Below, in pieces: positions 45,430-54,201 of a stretch of 64,000 nucleotides of DNA. A program made the translations under genes and the position numbers. This DNA comes from Kingdonia uniflora (lineage: Eukaryota; Streptophyta; Magnoliopsida; Ranunculales; Circaeasteraceae). Location of the stretch: the NCBI GenBank assembly GCA_014058105.1, contig JACGCM010002840.1:62001-126000 (forward strand), written 5' to 3'. Each line of letters begins with the position of its first letter. Within the stretch, counting starts at the first letter, position 1. The notes under the pieces are model-generated. The model was not told the DNA's origin, did no database searches, and saw only the letters and a list, made by a program, of their open reading frames with translations.

Positions 45430-46427
45430 TAGAGAGAGCTACCATGGAGGAAGTTATCCATAACTTATTTAGTACACCTAGGGACAATGCTCCAGGCATG
45501 AATGGTTGCACTTCTACATTCTTCATACAATGTTGGGATATTGTGAAACAAGAATGCTGTGCCTATTACTTTAAGCAATATCCCAACATGTTTTTTTGGG
45601 GAGTTCTTCTATAATTACGCTCCCAAAGTTTGACCATCCTTCTGGGTTTTCTGACTATAGGCCAATCAGTCTTCACTCTGATATTTACAAGAATTTTTCC
45701 AATATTATTGCTTTCAGGCTTTCTTTTATTTTGCCTAATCATATCTCTGCTAATCAAGGAGCTTATGAGCAGGGTAATGATATCAGTAAAAGCTTTGACA
45801 TTCCCACAAATTAGTAGGAGATTTCAAAAGGAAAGTAAGAGGAAGCAATATTATGTTCAAAGTTAATATGGCTAAAGTGTATGACAGGCTGGATTATAAA
45901 TTTCTCAAAGATGTTTTGCTCAAATTTGGTTTTAGTGTACAGTGGGTTGATCTTATAACTAGTTGCGTGAATACTCTAGGTTTACTGCGGTGATGCAAGG
46001 AGTCTACAGCGGTTTCTTCAAATCTTCCAAGGTCCCAGGCAAGGTGACCCCTTTCTCCACTACTTTTTATTTTAGCCAAAGATATCCTATCTAGAAAAAT
46101 CTCTCATGCTTTTGCTAAAGAATGCTGTGCCTATTACTTTAAGCAATGATTTACTGTATTTTTAAATGGCAGTATAAAGTCTATCATAGGTCACACTAAT
46201 TTTCTGGCTAAGTATGAAGCATGTTTTGGGCAACAAGTTAACACGCAAAAGAGTGGCATTTATTTGGATGCTAAAATTCCCATGGCAAGGAAACATCTTA
46301 TACAAGTTGCCTCAGAATTTCCCTTCGTTCACCTAGGCTTCTATAACTTATGCTAAGATTTTGGCAGCCCACTTCGAATCCCTTAATAAAATGATACAAA
46401 TGAAAATTGAGGGATTATTTATATACT
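45430..46427 (+). pseudogene. Second LINE RT fragment, plus strand
   Basis: RT blocks in two frames: RDNAPGMNGCTSTFFIQCWD, then PKFDHPSGFSDYRPISLHSD, LPNHISANQGAYEQG, MFKVNMAKVYDRLDY (the first Asp motif, here YDR rather than FDR), LLFILAKDILSRKI, and VNTQKSGIYLDAK...ASEFPFVHLGFY near 46230-46340. The FADD region is missing and a short segment (GAATGCTGTGCCTATTACTT) occurs twice, at about 45552 and 46119. Dead L1-type LINE in the opposite orientation to the fragment at 39700-40880. Confidence 0.78.
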
Positions 46428-47160
46428 TCCAGAAATAATTTGTGGAATGTCGTGAAATGTGCAAAGCAAGGTCGAGCAATTATTCTCACCAGTACGTAAA
46501 CTTAACACTTTTGTTTGTACAAGATTGCTTACTTTAACCTCTTTATATCAAGGGATTTCTAGATCATGTAAGCTTATCAATCTATAACTTAGTTGAACAT
46601 TTAGAGCACTCTGATGGCATGGAGCCTTTTACAATACTTACATATGCGGAAATCTTAATACATAAGCGTGCCTTTTTCAAAATTTTAATGGCATTTCCCT
46701 TGATCCGTATCTTACTGCACAGATTATCATACAGGGTGGATTGCATATATTGCTCCAAATTCAAGATTTTAGTTTATGAGTATAGCATCTAACTAATAAT
46801 ATAATTTAAATGGTTTCAGCACATTCAATGGAACAGGATGAAGTACTTTGCAGCAGATTAGGGATATTTGTAGATGGCAGCTTGCAGTGCATTGGAAATC
46901 CAAAAGAGGTAAAAAATTAGTTACCATTTTTATCTTTTACGTTAATATGTTACATGTCTACGTTCCTTATTGGTTTAGCATACAAATACAGACGGCCTCA
47001 TATTGTGATAAATCATAAATTAGTAGTTATGTGGATTCACGTTAAGGACTTACTAATACATGTTCTGGTGAATGACAGCTTAAGGGTAGATATGAATCAT
47101 ATTGTGATGAAAATTGTCCCCACTGTTTTGTATTCATTTCCTAAAACATTTCAGTTGCAG
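46428..47160 (+). pseudogene. Captured ABCA-type ABC transporter fragment, three exons
   Basis: Exon a (to 46491) reads SRNNLWNVVKCAKQGRAIIL, exon b (46820-46908) reads HSMEQDEVLCSRLGIFVDGS then LQCIGNPKE, and exon c from 47079 reads LKGRYESY. Splicing 46491 to 46820 gives ILTTHSM in frame, and 46908 to 47079 gives GNPKELKGRY. This is the D-loop/H-loop end of the nucleotide-binding domain of plant ABCA transporters, including the switch His. Only this small part of the gene is present, with its two introns, so it came from genomic DNA rather than mRNA. Confidence 0.82.
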
Positions 47161-47555
47161 TAGGGAATTGTAAAAGCTGGGAAAATGCATTAGTCAGGAA
47201 GATGGTGATATATACAGTGTTATACGGTTCAAACTGACTTTAAGATTATAACTGCATATACCCGTAAAATGAAAAGTTTAATATTAGTGGAAGCCTCTAC
47301 TACTATATTCTGCTCCCTGAACTCAATAACTTCATAGCTCTATATATGTAGGTGGCCTCGTAATCTTTAATTTGGCTATGTAAATATATATTTGATGCGT
47401 ATTGGGTGGATGCCAGGAGGGTTTGGACTACAATTATCTTTTTGCGTTGAAGCACATGGAAGGTTTTCTAAAGGATATCAATTCATAATTTTGTTTTACG
47501 GCTTTTGACCTCAATTGCAACTTAGCTAGTTTTTGATTTATTTATTTTGAAACAG

Positions 47556-47618
47556 GTACTGCATATGGATATGAATGACTATTATGGTGGTGAGTCTACC
47601 TTCCTTAATCTCACACAG
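47556..47618 (+). pseudogene. Captured Rab GDI exon
   Basis: A 63-nt open exon VLHMDMNDYYGGESTFLNLT plus Q lies between AACAG (acceptor) and GTATTT (donor). Rab GDP dissociation inhibitors carry VLHMDRNDYYGGES near their N-terminus as the Rab-binding platform start; here Arg is Met. No other GDI exon is visible, so it is a single captured exon with intron flanks. Confidence 0.82.
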
Positions 47619-48166
47619 GTATTTATATGCATTGCACATGCCTTGGTGTATGAAAACACAATATACATGTATTAATCATCTTTTTGTTATTTTCCTGAAT
47701 TCTTGCTGTGAAATTTATCCTTTGCAAATGAGAATTTTGCCTCATCATTTGGGTTACATAATTACTTTGTTACCTGGAAAGAAGAATTGGCTCTAAAATG
47801 AGTCATATCCACCTTTCTAGCTTTTATTAGTATAACCAATATATTTGTAAGCAAAATAATAAACATAAACAATAGGCTTCAACAAAGAAAAGTTACACGA
47901 AGATGCTTTTTCTTTAACTGCCATTTCTTAAAGGGTCACCATATATTTACACTGGTTTTCTTTCCCCCACAAATCTACATATGTTTGTTGCATGATTCAC
48001 AGCCTACTGGCTGTGAATCATGCCTACTGGCTGTGAATACTCACTTAAAAAGTGCAAAAGTTAAAGTAAAACCACATTACTTGTTTGATAATAGTCAGAG
48101 AACCTTTTTGTGTAGGTGTGGTTTCCTTCATGATTATAAGGATTTGTTTGTATTTATTAAAATCAG

Positions 48167-48238
48167 GGTTCTCGCGCAAAATAAGCTCATAGGTGAAATT
48201 CCAAGGCTTATTTACTGGAATGAAGTATTGCAATACCT
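48167..48238 (+). pseudogene. Captured ERECTA-family LRR exon (72 nt)
   Basis: The exon is flanked by AAAATCAG and GTGAGT and is exactly 72 nt, the unit length of the LRR exons of plant receptor kinases. It encodes VLAQNKLIGEIPRLIYWNEV and LQYL. The phrase GEIPRLxYWNEVLQYL is typical of ERECTA/ERL receptors, which control organ growth and stomatal patterning. No other exon of the gene is present. Confidence 0.82.
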
Positions 48239-48349
48239 GTGAGTACTTTTATTTAAATATTAGGTTGTATTTCCTTTCGTTAATTAGGCTTTATTTTAGG
48301 GTTGTTTATCTATTGAACAATTAGTGTTTTAGGTGCTGATTTTGAAATT

Positions 48350-48422
48350 GAGTGTTTCATTGTATGTGAGGTAGACACGGATGAGGTGTTTGCACAAGTG
48401 ACTTTGCTAGCAGAGTCAAATG
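48350..48422 (+). pseudogene. Possible captured auxin response factor piece
   Basis: IVCEVDTDEVFAQVTLLAES resembles the ARF segment around TDEVYAQITLLPE that follows the B3 domain. It is short, one frame only, with no clear acceptor. Chance similarity cannot be excluded. Confidence 0.45.
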
Positions 48423-48499
48423 TATAAATCTATCTTCTTTAGGTGTTTGCTATTTTGGGTTTTGAGTTATTGTAATGACTGTACAAGTATGAAATATAT

Positions 48500-48970
48500 A
48501 TTTTTGTAAAATGACTTTAGCCACGGATAGTTTTTAGTTAATAACGAGAATTAGCTACAGATAAAACAGTGGAAATTGACAAGCATTAGCCACAAATGAT
48601 ATGGTATTAGCCACGGTACATTTCATGGTGATTAACAGGTATTAGCCATGGGATATTTCGTGGTGATTGACAGGTATTAGCCACAAGACATTTCGTAGTA
48701 ATTGGCAGGTATTAGCCACATGACATTTCGTGGGAAAGTTCGCGGCCCATTAAGCCATTTGTCACAGTTTATAATATATCCAATGTGCATTAATAACCAC
48801 GAAATACCCACAGTACTCCGTGGCTATATCTGATTCATTAGACACGGTTAAGTTCATGCTTGAACATTAGCCACACCACTAGTTGACACAACCCTGGGCA
48901 CGGGTATACCCGTGGAAAATGGTATTAGCCATGGCTAAGGCAGTGGTCGTTGATACTGATTCTAGTAGTG
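48500..48970. repeat. Right subterminal repeats of the CACTA element
   Basis: GGTATTAGCCAC recurs about every 40 bases between 48590 and 48720, in units with CATTTCGTGGTGATTGACA. More distant TTAGCCAC and GTGGCTA copies continue to the end. This is the typical En/Spm-type transposase binding zone. Confidence 0.8.
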
Positions 48971-48973
48971 TAT
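48971..48973. repeat. Target duplication of the CACTA element, right (TAT)
   Basis: Matches TAT at 37552-37554. Confidence 0.85.
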
Positions 48974-49952
48974 TCAAAGAGTTTTGCAAAGCCAAGGCTT
49001 CTATAGGAGGTAGATGCGGTAACTGTATAGAACACACCATTAGACAATTTAGGGGCTACACTATAGCAATGGGAGAGGATTATTCTTATTTGTTGGCTAA
49101 TCTGGCGAAGGAGAAAAGGGATAGGGGTATAGAAAAATCAATCTTTTTGGAGTATTTCGATGGGAATATTCAGAGTAAACTTTCAGAGTGTTTTTTAATG
49201 TTACATGTCTCAGTTGTAATACGGGTTGAGTCTTCCCTTTTAGCAATCTGGCGAAAGGGATTATGAATCTCATTGGGGCATGTCCCGTTCAGATGAACAA
49301 GAACATGTTGGAGGTGATAAGTGTTTGCGAATCTCTGAATACACGGTGGGAAGGAGATGGGAAAAGAAGGTGGATATCCTATGATGATGTTTTACAGTTT
49401 TATGGGGTAAAAAACTATTCTATAAGTGGAGGGACATATTTTTTTGCGAGCTTGACTCGGCCTCGCTTCTTCGATTTAAACTCAGCAGGACGACCATGGA
49501 CTAATAATGTGATATGGGTGAAGGGTGATTACCTTCAGAAATATGATAAAGAACCCATGGAACTTCTGTTTAGGATTGTAAAGCAATGTAAATATAATAA
49601 TGTATAATGTATGAGATTGATAGTTGAAATTGTATGATGCTCTGCTGATGATAATATTTTGTGAATGACAGCTCCCAAATCTTAGGTGGCAAGGAAAGAG
49701 TCATTGTTGGATATAGATGCTTTGGATGAGATAGAGCTCGAGGCTTTATTAGAGGAACTTGGCATTAGGAGAAAGAAGCGTGTTAGCAGCCAAGTTAAAA
49801 AACTTTAAAAATCTCAGTCAACAAGACTAATGAAGAGTACTGATGGCAGTAAAAAGAAGGGAGCTAATGGGGAAAGGCGAGTCAACACGTCCAAGCCCCC
49901 TGGAGTGGACTGCACAGGGTTACCTGAGTCCACTACGTCGAGCAAATTAGCT
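48974..49952 (+). pseudogene. Long antisense gene of C-minus, part 2 (conserved block)
   Basis: It continues from 37551: VFKEFCKAKASIGGRCGNCI, then a shift near 49260 and MNLIGACPVQMNKNMLEVIS, ISYDDVLQFYGVKN, LTRPRFFDLNSAGRPW and VIWVKGDYLQKYDKEPMELL to 49607. An intron-like gap follows, then LLDIDALDEIELEALLEELG and a Lys/Ser-rich tract to 49950. The block PVQMN...FYxxK...FFDL...GDY is shared with A1 (5919-6164) and in part with B. It resembles the plant 'putative gypsy type transposon' (Transposase_28-like) family. It is interrupted after 49952 by the solo LTR. Confidence 0.75.
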
Positions 49953-49957
49953 TAAAC
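49953..49957. repeat. Target duplication of the solo LTR, left (TAAAC)
   Basis: Identical to 54197-54201. Confidence 0.88.
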
Positions 49958-50178
49958 TGTAATGTCCCAGATTTTTGGGTCATTTTTTTTTGTTTAGTAT
50001 TATTACTATTATTACCTCACGTTAAGTTCCGCACTGATATTCTGCATATATTCCTCTTATACTCTTTTATCCAGATTGCATCCATTTATTTACTTTAGGT
50101 GGTTTTGTCCTTAAATTCCCTTTTTGAGGTTTTGGCAGTTCAGAGGTGATTCAGAGGTAGAGGTGGCATTATAGCCTT

Positions 50179-50510
50179 GGGAACCCATAGAAAGTTTGGT
50201 AGTAGTGTTTTATTAGTGTGTCTATAGTTTGGTGTGGTTTCGGTGAGCCGTTGAATTGGCCGATAGGTTTTCAGAGTTCGTCCGGGCAAAGATTCATTTT
50301 TGGCATTCCGGAGATTTTAGGCGATAGGGCGGTGTTATGAGTTATGGGAACCCCTAGAAAGTTTGATATAGATGTTTTATTGTTGTGTCTGTGATTTGGG
50401 ATGGTTCTGGTGAGCCGTTGGTGTAGCCTGTAGATTTTCGGGGTCGCCCGAGGAAAAGATTCATTTTTGGGGGCCTAGGTGTTTTGGTGGCCGTGAGGCG
50501 ATGGAGGTGG
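50179..50510. repeat. Tandem duplication of about 166 bp inside the solo LTR
   Basis: Two diverged copies begin GGGAACCC.TAGAAAGTTTG (50179 and 50346) and share GTGAGCCGTTG and AAAGATTCATTTTTGG at matching offsets. Confidence 0.8.
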
Positions 50511-50650
50511 TGTTTGCACCTTGAGAAATCCTTGTTGGGCTTGTAGGAGTGTTTATGTGGTAGTGGTGGTGGTCCTTGGTGTTTCCGGGGTGTCTGGGGT
50601 GGTCTGGGGAATCCCCGGGGTCCTTTTTTTTTGTGCAGGTGCAGTTCTAT

Positions 50651-50760
50651 TCGAACAGGACCATTTTTGTCCAAACAGACCCCTTTCTGTTCGAACAGAC
50701 TTGTCTTTGTTCGAATATACTTGGTTTTGTTCGAATAGGATCATTCCTGTTCGAACAAAG
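50651..50760. repeat. 20-bp tandem array with TGTTCGAACA palindromes
   Basis: Six units (the last partial) start at exactly 50651, 50671, 50691, 50711, 50731 and 50751, mostly TCGAACAGAC/TCGAATAGGA plus ten bases ending TTTTTGT or CTGT. The unit joints make TGTTCGAACA or TGTTCGAATA. It lies just upstream of the CT-rich leader. Confidence 0.88.
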
Positions 50761-50769
50761 GCGCGTCTG

Positions 50770-50945
50770 CAGCTATAATTGGGTCTATTTATCTCTTTTC
50801 TTCACTTCCTTTTTCCCTCTCTCTCTCTCTCTCCCCTCTCCCTAACCTATCTTCCCCTCTCCTCCTCACTCTTGATCCACTCTTCCCCATCGTATCATGG
50901 ATCCTTCGCCATCTTCATCGCAAGCTTCGCTCCTATCCTCAGTAA
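50770..50945 (+). promoter_or_regulatory. Putative LTR promoter/leader with short uORF and splice donor
   Basis: After the 20-bp array come CTATAATTGGG and CTATTTATC, a CT microsatellite (about 50817-50836), and an ATG at 50897 opening MDPSPSSSQASLLSS up to CTCA|GTAAGT (donor at 50942). The sequence looks like a plant 5' leader with a first exon and donor. Transcription from here is inferred only. Confidence 0.4.
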
Positions 50946-53900
50946 GTGATTCCCGATTCATTTTTCGTTCGTTTCACTCGATTTCGACATAGGGTTTGAT
51001 TTCTAGGGATTGGATTTCGTTGTCGTTTCCTTAATTGATTAGTTATTTGTTGTTCTCCATTGTTGGTGTTAGATTATCAGGCGTTCCGTTGCCGTTCTAC
51101 GGATTTTGGGTTAGGTTTTTGAGTTGGGTTCCGAGTTAGATTATCTACCGGACATGGATTATCATCAGACGAATTTTATCTTCCAAAATAACTTGATTAT
51201 TGTGCAGATTCATGAGTTATAGAAATGCCTTGTATAATATGTATTATATCTGTGATTAGGTTAGTATAGGTTAATTGCTTAGGACACCTATACTGGTTAT
51301 CCGTTAGCGTATCTTAGACAAGAGTAGTTAAGGGTTTAATATGTTAGTGAAACCCGCACAATGCGAGTTTAGTTACTAGATAGAACCTATAGGTTTTGGT
51401 TAGCCAAAGGAGGTTATTCTTTGTTGTCGTCGATGTGATGATGACTCCTGAGATTCCTCTTAGACCGATTTCGTTGAGGATGGTTCTCACGAATCTCTTC
51501 TTCGTTGAGGCTGAGAACAAAGGCATTTCTCAGTATGTTGCGACGCCTCAGCGCCGCTATATATTTATACATATATATAATGTATTGAGTATGGTATGGC
51601 TGGTTAGTTATTAGAGTGCCCAGTTTTTTTCAGGGTACTAGTAACTAGGTTTGACTATTAGTAGAGATGTATGGATGGCTGTGGTTTAGCCGCCATTCCT
51701 CTGAGATAGTGTAGTTCAGAGACTATAGTTCTCACCCTATAGTATAACACCTTGGTTATTTTGGGTTGCTGAACTTGGTTCCAGGGTAGTCTTGGGGCGA
51801 CATAGCTTCAGTAAAACATAGTCTTCGATTCGGAGCTCGTCCTCTTGTCTGTTATTGTTTTGATTAGTCTTAAGACTAGTCTAGGTGTACTCTATGTTCT
51901 CGATGCCTGGTCTTTGAGCACTGTTGTTGTGATTGGTGGTTGTTTGGAATGTTAGATTCCATGTGGGAGTGTGGTATCTCCTAGACTGTTAGTTGTTGAT
52001 GGTGAGCAGACGGCTTGTCTGTGGTGGTTGGTCGGGAATGTGAACTTTTGATAGTTTGCCTTAGGATTGTTCGCTTATCGTGTTGTGACACTATTGTCCT
52101 CATGATTCTTAGAGCTGATAAAGCTTACTCGTAAGCCTTCTTTCCCCGGGATGAGGCTGTTAGGGCTGTGTTCCCCTCCGTCATCTTGGAGGCAGTGAGA
52201 CAGTATGGCTCAGTGAGATCCACGGCTGAGCCAGGTTGTTTATGAAGTTGTACGTCACCTGTGATGTTGGAATGCGGCTGAAACCTCCTGTTGAATCCGG
52301 TTCATGTACATTCGTACTAGTGGCTTATGTACATGATTAGGAGGATTATGAGTAGTTCCATTATTAGGGATTGTTGACTACTTGTTGGACTCTTGTAGGT
52401 CACCCCACGAGTACTAGTCTGTGTTGACAGCCAGAGTACTATTGTACTTGATGGTAATCATATTGCTTTGAGGAATCTCAGAGACTGATATTGTTTAGAT
52501 GTCGTGACGGTTAAGTTGCTATTTCATCTAGGCTTAGATGGTGCAACTGAGTCACATGAGGGCATCTGTATTAGTTTTGGTTGCCACGCTCTCAGGCAGG
52601 TGGTTATCCTGTGTGTACTGCCGGGTTGACGGTAGTTGTGTTTCAGTCTCTTGGATCATGCTTACATCTATAGATAATATTCTCTCCTTATCTCAGTGCG
52701 ATCGGATACATGAATAACTCCGCATCGGCTGAACCTCGAGAGGTTCAGGGATTCCTTAATCGGGTTAAAATAGAAGGTGGGTCCAGGATGGGTACTATTA
52801 TACCTAGTCACCCATTCGGGAGAGTGGGATGGTATGAGACAGTATTTGCGATCCGGTAAAGGGCTTATCCTTGTGGTTGAAATGCCTCAGAATTATATCC
52901 CATTTTCAGACACTGGCTCCGGTGTGAAATATCCTTTAGTCTGGTCGAGCTAGTGCAGTACATTGTGCCCTTGTATCCAAAAATATCCGGTAAGGTAAAT
53001 CCTTCTTCAGCGGTTGTCAGCCCACTTTAGTCTTGGGGGCTATCCCTTTGGGTTGACATCGCTAAATCAATCTGCATCATCATCATCACCATCAAGCATA
53101 TCATTACATCTCCGCATACTTCCATTCGTAGGTTCTTCTAATAAAAATCTTTAACCCTTTCTACATTATGTTTATTATAGAATCTTCTACACTTGGGATA
53201 ATTATGAGATTATCTAATTCCAACATGTCATTGCATTGAGATAATTATGGGATTATCCTAGTTTCTCATATTCTTCTCCTCTTATTAAATTCCTCTTCTC
53301 TAAATTGATTTATGGTGTAATTAGATTCTTCTTCCTTCTGCATATTCCTCTCCACCCTGTATCTATTCCTCCCTCTTCTGTATCTGATATAATTTATTAG
53401 GTTAATTAATTTGGTTGGCTGTTGTAAGCTTTAGGCCGGTATTTGGTTTTGGACGATCTCGCTTAGCTTGTGATAGCTTCGGGGTTGTACCTGGTTGGGG
53501 GTTGGGTAACCTTGTTGGATTACTGTGAGCCGAGGGTTGTTTACCCTTGGGTATGATTGTATCTCTAAGATAGATTAGTTGTGCGTGGCGCTGAGAGCCA
53601 CGGTAGTGATTAAAGTGTAGTTAGTGGTCCTTGTGACTGGAGTGTAGATTAGCATTCCTTTGCACGAGGTATATTTATAGATAGATTTATTAGAGTTGGT
53701 ATACATACGTATACCTATTAGTTATCCTATATGTATATAGATTACATTTTTTTTTTGTTAGATATTATTATATCCTACTATCATTATTATTTATATCCAC
53801 CTCATTGGTTAGTATAATCGTTTAGCTATTCTTGGGAGTTAGTGAGCTCGTTGTTTGCTCACTCTCGCATCCCCCTTTTAGTGGTAGGTTGTTTCAGGTT

Positions 53901-54196
53901 TTAGTTACTGCTGTGGTGATTTTTTGGGAACTGAGCTGGAGGCTCATTCTCCAATTATTACTGTCGGGCTTGCTGCATAGAGGTTTGTAAAATCTTCTTT
54001 TTAGATTTTGTTATCTTAGTCTTCCGCTGTTTCAGTATTTCCTTATTACTCTGATGTATTACTAAGTGAACGACTAGGCCAGAATTTGTCTACGGCTCAG
54101 TTGTTTGTGGGGAGAATCTTTGGATTCCCCGACCTGCACATCCTCGAATCTAAGAAATTGGTCTAGCTACCGATTATCGAATTTTGGGGCGTGACA

Positions 54197-54201
54197 TAAA
54201 C
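54197..54201. repeat. Target duplication of the solo LTR, right (TAAAC)
   Basis: Identical to 49953-49957. Confidence 0.88.

Larger units (their letters stand above)
37555..48970 (+). mobile_element. CACTA (En/Spm) transposon with captured host gene pieces, 11.4 kb
   Basis: Left end CACTACTAGAAAATGAACC and right end (reverse complement) CACTACTAGAATCAGTATC, with similarity continuing to CCACTG at base 30 of both ends. TAT duplications flank it. Subterminal repeats rich in TTAGCCAC fill both ends, densest at 48500-48970. Inside are a decayed TNP1-like gene, two LINE pieces, an MPS1 kinase copy and exons of ABCA, GDI, ERECTA-family and perhaps ARF genes. No TNP2 transposase is visible, so it is likely non-autonomous. 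Confidence 0.93.
49958..54196 (+). mobile_element. Solo LTR, 4.24 kb, Tekay/Del-like chromovirus type
   Basis: It starts TGTAATGTCCCAGATTTTTG and ends TTTTGGGGCGTGACA, an imperfect inverted pair typical of plant Tekay/Del LTRs, with TAAAC on both sides. No gag-pol lies inside, so it is either a solo LTR left by LTR-LTR recombination or a very long non-coding element. It holds a 166-bp duplication, a 20-bp tandem array and a leader-like region. The rest (51000-54190) shows no protein-coding sequence. Confidence 0.85.

Noticed and set aside
46428..48422. Host genes ABCA, GDI, ERECTA and ARF at their native loci
   Set aside because: Each is present only as one to three exons, side by side, between the CACTA termini.
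50651..50760. CRISPR-like array
   Set aside because: The units are directly adjacent with 20-bp phase and no unique spacers, inside a plant LTR.
50817..50836. CT microsatellite as an independent feature
   Set aside because: Short and common in plant 5' leaders; treated as part of the LTR leader.
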